Source of the DNA: Methylophilaceae bacterium UBA5127
GTDB lineage: Bacteria; Pseudomonadota; Gammaproteobacteria; Burkholderiales; Methylophilaceae
Reading direction: 5' to 3'
Length of the DNA: 7,453 nucleotides
NCBI GenBank assembly: GCA_002414145.1
Contig: DHYP01000020.1
Location: 83,758 to 91,210 of the forward strand
Shown here: positions 1 through 4,483 of the stretch, one piece after another
Position numbering within the stretch: position 1 is the stretch's first letter
How the letters are laid out: each line of letters opens with the position of its first letter
The notes under the pieces: generated by a model
What the model saw: the letters and a program-made list of their open reading frames with translations, nothing else
Databases searched by the model: none
What the model was told of the DNA's origin: nothing
Position numbers and translations under genes: made by a program

Positions 1-781
1 TAATGCCATTAAAGATGCCAAAGGCGCAGCCAATGGGGTTGCTAGTTTAGATGCTGGGGGGAAAGTGCTCACATCACAGATCCCCGCGCTTTCTGTAGCA
101 GAAGGCGGTACTGGCATAACAACTTATGCGGTGGGCGATATTCTGTATGCCAGCGCGGCTGGCGTACTGAGTAAATTATCTGCGGGTACTGCTGGATGGG
201 TATTAAAAACAAATGGCCCTGGTAACGCGCCCAGCTGGGTCGCGCAATCATTAAGTGGAGCGATTACAGGTTCTGGATTAACGCAATCAACAGCAAAACT
301 ATTGGGCAGAACCACGGCTGGTACGGGCGTTATTGAAGAAATCTCCGTAGGTAGCGGCTTAACGTTAAGTGGCGGCGTGCTGGATACAGCAAGCCAGAGC
401 GGCTACACACTGCTTGGTACGTTGACTACAACCTCTGGCACTACTCAAACGTTGTCTGGATTGGATTTAACGTCTTATAAATTTTTGAAAATCATTCTAA
501 ATGGAGTGTCTCATGCGATTGGTGGTGGTGGCAGCTTATTGTTAGGCGGGAAAATAATTTCAGCAGCATCATCTAGTGCTGCAGCCAATTTATACGGTGG
601 AGTAGAAATAGATTTAACTACGGGCGTTCTTTCGGGCGCAACTGTTCTTATAAACGTACCTGCAAGTTATGCCGCGGGAGACATTACAGCATATACATCA
701 TCGTCTACTTCAATTGCGTTTATATGGTCAGGCGGTGCAGCATTTGATGCTGGCTCAATTAAAGTTTACGGTGTGAAATAA
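1..781 (+). CDS. Phage tail fibre protein, C-terminal part (5' end outside window)
   Basis: The frame is open from the first complete codon at base 2 with no preceding stop, so the gene begins upstream; the GTG at 65 is an internal codon, not the start. The visible part is about 259 residues. It starts with a Gly/Ala-rich segment of the kind seen in tail-fibre shafts (ANGVASLDAGGKV), followed by SQIPA and an AEGGTGITTY motif. Low-complexity Gly/Ser/Thr sequence follows, ending in a beta-rich tail that finishes with KVYGVK. Such C-terminal tips usually trimerise and contact the host receptor, so this is probably the receptor-binding end. The stop codon overlaps the start of the next gene by one base (TAATG), which suggests coupled translation. 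The family is recognised from composition and context; the receptor cannot be told. Confidence 0.8.
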   Translation, partial: NAIKDAKGAANGVASLDAGGKVLTSQIPALSVAEGGTGITTYAVGDILYASAAGVLSKLSAGTAGWVLKTNGPGNAPSWVAQSLSGAITGSGLTQSTAKLLGRTTAGTGVIEEISVGSGLTLSGGVLDTASQSGYTLLGTLTTTSGTTQTLSGLDLTSYKFLKIILNGVSHAIGGGGSLLLGGKIISAASSSAAANLYGGVEIDLTTGVLSGATVLINVPASYAAGDITAYTSSSTSIAFIWSGGAAFDAGSIKVYGVK

Positions 782-1131
782 TGGCTTACACACATATCAT
801 CACTAATGCGACTACTGGTGAAATCTCTGAAGTGCCCTACACGCAAGCAGAAGTCGATGCAGTGGAGGCGCAGATTGCCCAAGCGCAGCAGAATATCGTA
901 TCAGTTTCCATGCGTCAGGCGCGTTTGGCTTTATTTCAAAGCGGATATTTAACTCAGGTGAACGCTATCATCGCGGCTTTTCCAGAGCCTCAACGTACCG
1001 CCGCACAAATAGAGTGGGAGTTTGCAGCGGATGTTGTTAAAACCTCCCCGCTGGTAGCTGCTCTAAAATCAGCGCTAGGTTTAACTGACCAGCAACTGAC
1101 CGACCTTTTTGTACTGGCGAGCACATTGTGA
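781..1131 (+). CDS. Tail-fibre-associated phage protein (probable assembly/chaperone role)
   Basis: A 116-residue protein encoded directly behind the tail fibre with a 1-nt stop/start overlap. Residues 1-20 form a short polar N-terminus (THIITNATTGEISEVPYT). Residues 21-40 are rich in Ala, Gln and Glu and look helical. Residues 42-116 carry a pattern common in phage proteins encoded after tail fibres: RQARLALFQSG, then PEPQRTAAQIEWEFA, then SPLVAALKSALGLTDQQLTDLF. Proteins of this type are usually annotated as hypothetical or tail-fibre-assembly-like. A chaperone role is inferred from position only. The gene ends in a 4-nt GTGA overlap with the next gene, so the three genes probably share one late transcript. 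Confidence 0.7.
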   Translation: MAYTHIITNATTGEISEVPYTQAEVDAVEAQIAQAQQNIVSVSMRQARLALFQSGYLTQVNAIIAAFPEPQRTAAQIEWEFAADVVKTSPLVAALKSALGLTDQQLTDLFVLASTL

Positions 1132-1355
1132 TTAAGCAAATACTCATTGCCGTTGACCAGCTTTTGAACACGCTGCTCGGCGGATGGGCTGACGAAACTC
1201 TCTCAGCAAGGATTTGGCGGAATAAAGACAAAAACCTGCTGTGGAAGGTAGGCGTGGTAGTGGTGAATGTACTGTTTTTCTGGTCTAAAAATCACTGTTA
1301 TCAGGCTTTTGTAGCAGAACTAGAACGGAAGCAGTATCCGCGTTCTTATCGTTAA
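1128..1355 (+). CDS. Small conserved phage protein of unknown function
   Basis: A 75-residue protein starting at a GTG that overlaps the preceding stop codon (GTGA), so translation is probably coupled; no strong ribosome-binding site is visible. Visible traits are an N-terminal VDQLLNTLLGGWADETLSAR segment, an aromatic/hydrophobic stretch at residues 41-52 (VGVVVVNVLFFW), then HCYQAFVAELERKQYPRSYR with a basic C-terminus. Small proteins with LLGG-(W/Y)-x-DETLS and FFW-x-x-x-HC patterns are familiar from tail-end regions of proteobacterial phages. They often carry unrelated transferred names in databases. The hydrophobic stretch is short for a membrane span. I do not know the function. Confidence 0.65.
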   Translation: MIKQILIAVDQLLNTLLGGWADETLSARIWRNKDKNLLWKVGVVVVNVLFFWSKNHCYQAFVAELERKQYPRSYR

Positions 1356-1374
1356 TTTTATTGAGGAGATTTAT

Positions 1375-1506
1375 ATGGGTTTATTTAAGAAAAACGGTAC
1401 AACACCACCAGCAAATAACGGTGATGATGACGGCAACGGTTTTTTAGTTGCTGTGGTCATCGTTGTTTTAGTAGCAGCTGTTGGCTACGCTGTATTTTTC
1501 CGTTAA
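1375..1506 (+). CDS. 43-residue single-span membrane peptide
   Basis: This short gene starts at ATG 1375, six bases after a good ribosome-binding site (GAGGAG, 1363-1368), and ends at TAA 1504-1506. The peptide has a basic N-terminus (MGLFKKNG), a Pro/Asn linker, an acidic patch (DDDGNG, about residues 17-22) and one hydrophobic helix at residues 23-42 (FLVAVVIVVLVAAVGYAVFF) before a final Arg. It resembles the tiny membrane proteins often found in phage late regions. A lysis-related or moron role is possible, but it is short for a typical holin and nothing in the sequence proves it. Confidence 0.6.
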   Translation: MGLFKKNGTTPPANNGDDDGNGFLVAVVIVVLVAAVGYAVFFR

Positions 1507-1510
1507 GACT

Positions 1511-1526
1511 TCCCGCTTCGGCGGGA
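1511..1526 (+). terminator. Compact UUCG hairpin, possible weak terminator or mRNA-stability element
   Basis: A perfect 6-bp stem (TCCCGC / GCGGGA) closes a TTCG tetraloop, which is exceptionally stable in RNA as C(UUCG)G. It lies just after the stop at 1506 and before the start at 1539. What follows (TTAAGGATTG) is not a U tract, so it would be a poor intrinsic terminator. It may attenuate, or mark a boundary between late phage genes and the cargo gene. Confidence 0.4.
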
Positions 1527-1538
1527 TTAAGGATTGTT

Positions 1539-3071
1539 ATGAAAAAGCTTTTCGCCTTTATTCTACTATTCGTGAGCTGCTCTGCACTGGCGAACTGGTA
1601 TATCACCAAGTCTGATGCATCTAAACAGTGCAGCGTTACTAGCGTTTCAACCGTTAAACCGAAATCTGGAACTTTTGATACTTATACTACAAACACTACA
1701 TTTAAAAATGCGCTTAATTCTATTTTGGGCGCATGCACCATTGCTGAGAAAGTTACAGTACCGCCGCCTGTCGTGGTTCCACCACCAGTGGTTGTGCCGC
1801 CTCCAGTAGTCACGCCACCCATTTCACTCAATTACCTTGCGCCACCACCCAGCGCGTTGCAATGCGCCGAGCAAGGCAAGATTTGTCATATACCTCTAGC
1901 GATTACAGCCAAGGTGTGGTTTGGCACTTCACATACCCATTGGGTGACTAAAAACGGCATGAAAGGCGACTTCACCTGTGATGGTGATACTTTGGGTAAC
2001 ACTTATCCAAATGATTATCGTCGTTGCTTTTGGATTGATGAGAATAAACTAGTGGCCACGCTAGACCCTAAAGGGCAGAACTTAATGCCTACCTATAACG
2101 CTGCATTGATTCCAGCACCTAATGTGGGGGAAGGCGTACTTAAAATTCGTGCTGCAACTATTCCGCCAAGTCGTCGTGATAACCCCAATGCAGGTGGTGA
2201 GTTCCGTATTGGGTGTGACTTTGCCAAGATGGCGCCTGATGATCCGATTGTATTCCCAGGCGTACCAGGCGCGAGCCATTTGCACACGTTTTTTGGCAAT
2301 GTGTCTGCCGATGCCTATAGCACTAATGACACACTGCGCGCTGCGGGAAACAGTACTTGTGAGGGTGGTATTGCCAACCGTTCTGGTTACTGGATTCCCA
2401 CGCTCATCAACATGACTACGGGCGCACCTGTGAAGCCGATTGACACCGTGACTTACTATAAATCCCAAGGGTGGCGTGATGCCGAGAATATGACCGCACC
2501 GCCTAAAGGGCTACGCATGATTGCAGGTAACGCTAAACCATTGAGCATTGCAGACGCCAATGGCTACATGTTTTGCCAAGACCGCAGGTATGTAAACCAA
2601 GCCCCTGATTATGGTGTGGTGTGGCAGGGTAATCACTTAGAGTCATGTGGTGGGTCAGATCAGCGTTTGCGTTTATCAGTGAGCTTCCCTACCTGCTGGG
2701 ATGGTAAAAACCTGGACAGCCCAGACCATAAATCACACATGGCGCACTACTGTAAAGACGAGTGTGAAGATGCCTCTGGCAATGTGGTAGCCACACCGAA
2801 TGGTTGCCCTGCATCTCACCCAATTGCGATTCCAGGTGTAACCATTAATGCGGACTTTGCAGACCTCGACCCTAATGCTAAATACCGTTTATCCAGTGAC
2901 AACTACGACCCAAACTTACCAGGCGGCTACTCATTGCACGGTGACTGGATGAACGGCTGGGACGAGGCCATCATGCAAAGAATCATCGACAACTGCATGA
3001 AAAAACATATGGATTGCGGTGGCCCCAATTTGGGTGATGGTCAAGAGTTGTTCGGGTTTTATAACGATTAG
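1539..3071 (+). CDS. Secreted DUF1996-domain protein with Pro/Val linker (phage-borne cargo)
   Basis: A 510-residue exported protein. Residues 1-18 are a signal peptide (MKK, hydrophobic core, SALA before Asn19). Residues 19-70 form a small domain with Cys31 and Cys66. Residues 75-94 are a repeated PPPVVV linker. Residues 105-170 contain a second Cys-containing module (CAEQGKICHIP, then VWFGTSHTHWVTKNG, then RRCFW). Residues about 222-490 match DUF1996: DDPIVFPGVPGASHLHTFFGN, LRAAGNSTC, GYWIPTLI, GLRMIAGN, FPTCWDGKNLDSPDHKSHMAHYC, CPASHP and LHGDWMNGWDE. DUF1996 is best known from fungal and actinobacterial secreted proteins and has no established activity. Its conserved His, Asp and Cys residues suggest metal binding or disulfides. 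AAGGA at 1529-1533 sits five bases before ATG 1539. Its place between phage late genes suggests lysogenic-conversion cargo or, less likely, a virion-associated enzyme. Confidence 0.8.
   Translation: MKKLFAFILLFVSCSALANWYITKSDASKQCSVTSVSTVKPKSGTFDTYTTNTTFKNALNSILGACTIAEKVTVPPPVVVPPPVVVPPPVVTPPISLNYLAPPPSALQCAEQGKICHIPLAITAKVWFGTSHTHWVTKNGMKGDFTCDGDTLGNTYPNDYRRCFWIDENKLVATLDPKGQNLMPTYNAALIPAPNVGEGVLKIRAATIPPSRRDNPNAGGEFRIGCDFAKMAPDDPIVFPGVPGASHLHTFFGNVSADAYSTNDTLRAAGNSTCEGGIANRSGYWIPTLINMTTGAPVKPIDTVTYYKSQGWRDAENMTAPPKGLRMIAGNAKPLSIADANGYMFCQDRRYVNQAPDYGVVWQGNHLESCGGSDQRLRLSVSFPTCWDGKNLDSPDHKSHMAHYCKDECEDASGNVVATPNGCPASHPIAIPGVTINADFADLDPNAKYRLSSDNYDPNLPGGYSLHGDWMNGWDEAIMQRIIDNCMKKHMDCGGPNLGDGQELFGFYND
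1761..1820 (+). repeat. Coding repeat: PPPVVV linker
   Basis: Within the DUF1996 gene, residues 75-94 read PPPVVV twice, then PPPVVTPP. The DNA copies use different Pro and Val codons, so selection appears to act on the protein (an extended, stiff spacer between the N-terminal domain and the rest) rather than this being a recent DNA duplication. Confidence 0.75.
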
Positions 3072-3079
3072 GAGTTGCA

Positions 3080-3132
3080 ATGAGCGCACTCAGCAAGATC
3101 TTAAGAGATACTGATGGTAGTGGCATTCGTTT
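3080..3132 (+). other. Probable true 5' end of the next gene, displaced by one frame
   Basis: An ATG at 3080 has a good GGAG ribosome-binding site (3071-3074, five bases away, overlapping the previous stop). It opens a frame reading MSALSKILRDTDGSGIRL. The frame then continues out of phase and stops at 3164-3166. Homologous small phage proteins, as I know the family, usually have 15-20 such residues immediately before a CPGC motif. CPGC occurs here exactly at the crossover but in the -1 frame (from 3133). A single missing base near 3128-3133 would explain both halves; no canonical slippery heptamer is visible. Confidence 0.5.
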
Positions 3133-3438
3133 ATGTGCCCTGGATGCCATTCTGCTCACAGAGTAAGAATAGGAACAGGTGAGTGGACTTGGAATGGATC
3201 AGTAGAAAAACCAACTTTTACTCCGAGCATCAGTGTAAAAAGCGGCCACTATGCCGCCAATTTTAAAGCCGAAGATAATTGTTGGTGTACCTATAATGCT
3301 GAGCATCCAGATGAATCAAGTCCATTTAAATGTCAGATATGCCACTCGTTTGTAACTGATGGGCGCATTCAGTTTTTAGACGATTGCACGCATGAGCTTA
3401 AGGGGCAGACTGTTGATCTGCCAGATTGGGAGTATTAA
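3133..3438 (+). CDS. DUF6527-like small Cys-rich phage protein (possible frameshifted N-terminus)
   Basis: A 101-residue frame beginning MCPGCHSAHRV. It contains WTWNGSVEKPTFTPSI (residues 18-33), a CQIC-H cluster (67-71) and a C-terminal block SFVTDGRIQFLDDCTHELKGQTVDLPDW (72-99). This series matches the DUF6527-like proteins common in phage genomes, whose function is unknown. CPGC (2-5) and CQIC (67-70) could form a zinc site. The ATG at 3133 has no convincing ribosome-binding site, whereas 3080 has one in another frame, so the natural product was probably about 119 residues. As the sequence stands, either the start is 3133 or the gene is broken. The stop at 3436-3438 directly abuts the next ATG. 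Confidence 0.65.
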   Translation: MCPGCHSAHRVRIGTGEWTWNGSVEKPTFTPSISVKSGHYAANFKAEDNCWCTYNAEHPDESSPFKCQICHSFVTDGRIQFLDDCTHELKGQTVDLPDWEY

Positions 3439-3525
3439 ATGCAATTCTTTTTAGGGTTTTTAGCAGGTGTCGTCGTGACGATTCTCGCTATTGTGATTTT
3501 TATTGGGCTGGATAGATTGAATTAA
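3439..3525 (+). CDS. 28-residue single-span membrane peptide
   Basis: The ATG follows the preceding stop codon without a gap and has a GGGAG ribosome-binding site at 3428-3432, six bases upstream. The product is almost entirely one hydrophobic helix (MQFFLGFLAGVVVTILAIVI, then FIGLDRLN). It is the last plus-strand gene before the terminator. The good ribosome-binding site and tight coupling argue that it is translated. Function is unknown. Confidence 0.5.
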   Translation: MQFFLGFLAGVVVTILAIVIFIGLDRLN

Positions 3526-3537
3526 AAAACAGGGCGA

Positions 3538-3574
3538 GTGCGTTAAATACAGGAATATTTAACGCACCCGTTTT
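3538..3574. terminator. Bidirectional intrinsic terminator between convergent phage operons
   Basis: A perfect 12-bp stem (GTGCGTTAAATA, 3538-3549; TATTTAACGCAC, 3556-3567) with loop CAGGAA is followed on the plus strand by CCGTTTT. On the minus strand it is followed by a run of six T, the complement of the A-run at 3524-3529. It therefore terminates the plus-strand late/cargo genes and also the minus-strand operon ending at 3615. Confidence 0.85.
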
Positions 3575-3614
3575 ACCTAGTGCGAAGATTGTCAGCCAGT
3601 TTTTTACGAGTGGT

Positions 3615-3774
3615 TTAAAAGGTGTTGTTTTTCAAATGCTCTCTTAGCTTTTTTTCTCCGCCAAGTGTTTTATATTTAAGCCAGTCAGCATCACTTAATT
3701 TTATAGAGCGCGTTTTAGCTTTTAATTCATCAGGAACAGGCTTGCGCCCTGCATTTTTTTGGGTTTTTAATCAT
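3615..3774 (-). pseudogene. Small basic phage protein, out of frame at an A7 run
   Basis: Translation from ATG 3774 gives MIKNPKK and then hits the wrong frame at seven A (3754-3760). With six A the frame continues to the stop at 3615-3617, giving a 52-residue basic protein containing NAGRKPVPDELKAKTRSIKL, DADWLKYKTLGG and EKKLREHLKNN. This composition and layout resemble small phage proteins that start with a G-R-K-P motif and contain an LGG turn, probably helical and possibly nucleic-acid binding. The ATG lies inside the end of the upstream gene (ATGATTAA overlap), the usual sign of coupled translation, so this start looks genuine. Either the gene is inactivated, the run is a slippage site, or it is a sequencing error. 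Confidence 0.55.
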
Positions 3775-4117
3775 CGGTAGTATTTTCCAAAATCAGCAAT
3801 TTATAATCTGCAATCGCCTCTAGACAAGATTGTGCAATTATGTTTTTATCAGGCATGTTATCTAAAAAAATGAAGTTTTTGAAGTGTAGGCCATTATCAT
3901 AGCAGGCTATTAAACCATGACGCTCATGTTCGACCACCGTCACATTGATGTGGTCAAGTGCTTGCTCTTCAAATTCTTCTCCCTCAATGGCCATCGCTAA
4001 AAATCTTGGGTATCTGGTGTGGGTCAGGTAGATGTAATCAGACTCAATTCCCGCCGCTTCTAAGCTCCATAGGAAGCGTGGGAATTGGTTAAATGCGTTG
4101 TTGCGTTTGGCGGACAT
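3767..4117 (-). CDS. Uncharacterised 116-residue protein of the minus-strand prophage operon
   Basis: I favour ATG 4117 (MSAKRNNAFNQFPRF) over the in-frame GTG at 4132, because ATG is the better initiation codon and lies two bases after the upstream stop (TAATAATG). The protein is mixed alpha/beta in appearance, soluble, without signal peptide or membrane span. Recognisable stretches are FLWSLEAAGIESDYIYLTHT, an acidic EGEEFEEQALDHI segment, VTVVEHERHGLIACYDNG and a C-terminal helix ending in TTDD. I do not recognise a family. Its place in a promoter-driven operon at the prophage edge suggests expression in the lysogen. The 3' end overlaps the start of the next minus-strand gene by eight bases. 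Confidence 0.65.
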   Translation of the reverse strand: MSAKRNNAFNQFPRFLWSLEAAGIESDYIYLTHTRYPRFLAMAIEGEEFEEQALDHINVTVVEHERHGLIACYDNGLHFKNFIFLDNMPDKNIIAQSCLEAIADYKLLILENTTDD

Positions 4118-4119
4118 TA

Positions 4120-4320
4120 TTAGTCCGCGCACATAAATGTTTTACCATTTATAGTATATAAAGCGCCTGTTGGTATAAATACTGATCCATGAATATCATG
4201 GTGCCAATGACCAGCAGGTAAAATGCAACCTAAAGGCTCACAATTATCAAAAGTATATTTTAGTTGTTGAAATGGGGCTAATTCAGCGTCAAAAGCTTGT
4301 TGAATTGTTAATGTTGCCAT
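4120..4320 (-). CDS. Uncharacterised 66-residue protein, first gene of the minus-strand prophage operon
   Basis: The ATG at 4320 is preceded by an AAGGAA ribosome-binding site (4329-4334, eight bases away), so the start is firm. The product is MATLTIQQAFDAELAPFQQL, then KYTFDNCEPLGCILPAGHWHH, then DIHGSVFIPTGALYTINGKTFMCAD. It has three Cys and an HWHHDIH cluster that might hold a metal. There is no signal peptide or membrane span. I do not recognise the family. It is the promoter-proximal gene and is followed after two bases by the start of the next gene. Confidence 0.6.
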   Translation of the reverse strand: MATLTIQQAFDAELAPFQQLKYTFDNCEPLGCILPAGHWHHDIHGSVFIPTGALYTINGKTFMCAD

Positions 4321-4363
4321 GATGTCGTTTCCTTTTAATCACCTGATTCTGCGGTGTGCCAGT

Positions 4364-4380
4364 TGCAGTTCGTTACTGCA
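4364..4380. repeat. Inverted repeat in the leader of the minus-strand operon
   Basis: TGCAGT (4364-4369) and ACTGCA (4375-4380) form a perfect 6-bp inverted repeat around five bases. It begins about nine bases downstream of the -10 box of the leftward promoter, so it overlaps or lies just after the transcription start. It could be an operator half-site pair or a 5'-leader hairpin; which one cannot be told. Confidence 0.4.
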
Positions 4381-4388
4381 TGTTTCAC

Positions 4389-4416
4389 ATTATACACCTA
4401 TTTTAATTAATGTCAA
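4389..4416 (-). promoter_or_regulatory. Consensus sigma-70 promoter for the minus-strand prophage operon
   Basis: Read on the minus strand, TTGACA (4416-4411) and TATAAT (4394-4389) are both perfect consensus hexamers with a 16-bp spacer, and AT-rich DNA lies upstream. The first start codon downstream on that strand is at 4320, leaving a leader of roughly 60 bases. The promoter would be active with housekeeping sigma factor and so could express these genes in the lysogen. Confidence 0.8.
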
Positions 4417-4424
4417 TACTTATT
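4403..4424. repeat. Diverged third copy of the terminal repeat
   Basis: TAATTAATGTCAA (4404-4416) matches TAATTAGTGCCAA of the perfect repeats at 11 of 13 positions, and both differences are transitions. It is in the same orientation, 37 bp inside copy one, and overlaps the -35 hexamer of the leftward promoter. AT-richness makes a chance match possible. Confidence 0.3.
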
Positions 4425-4439
4425 TTAAAAATATTTAAA

Positions 4440-4483
4440 ATAATTAGTGCCAAATCGCGCGATAATTAGTGCCAAATCGCGCG
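4440..4483. repeat. Two perfect 22-bp tandem repeats at the element end (transposase-binding-site-like)
   Basis: Bases 4440-4461 and 4462-4483 are identical, each beginning ATAATTAGTGCC and ending ATCGCGCG, with no gap. The pair sits exactly where phage sequence gives way to flhA and is followed by GCA, so a 5'-TG terminus would lie three bases beyond the repeat. MuA- and TnsB-family transposases recognise 22-bp end repeats, and in Mu the R1 and R2 sites are contiguous. The repeat is directly seen; its role as a transposase site is inferred. The arms CGCGCGAT (4456-4463) and ATCGCGCG (4476-4483) can also pair as an 8-bp stem. Confidence 0.7.

Noticed and set aside
65..67. GTG at 65 as start of the tail-fibre gene
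   Set aside because: The same frame is open back to base 2 with typical tail-fibre sequence, so the gene starts before the window.
2082..2468. Long minus-strand frames inside the DUF1996 gene
   Set aside because: They are antisense to a gene with clear domain motifs and show no ribosome-binding site or recognisable product.
3122..3136. Programmed -1 frameshift in the DUF6527-like gene
   Set aside because: The crossover ATT CGT TTA TGT contains no X-XXY-YYZ slippery site, so a simple indel is more likely.
3579..3592. TAGTGCGAAGATTG as another copy of the end repeat
   Set aside because: Only TAGTGC and two following A match; too weak and about 850 bp from the end.
4130..4132. GTG at 4132 as start of the 116-residue minus-strand gene
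   Set aside because: It would overlap the upstream gene by 13 bases and add MRGLI; the ATG at 4117 just after the upstream stop is more plausible.
4404..4440. Outward (plus-strand) promoter from the prophage end driving flhA/flhF
   Set aside because: The region is AT-rich and offers TAAAAT-like -10 candidates, but no convincing -35 at proper spacing, so I do not call it.
4440..4483. CRISPR array
   Set aside because: The two copies abut without a spacer and lie at a phage/host boundary; there are no further repeats or cas genes.
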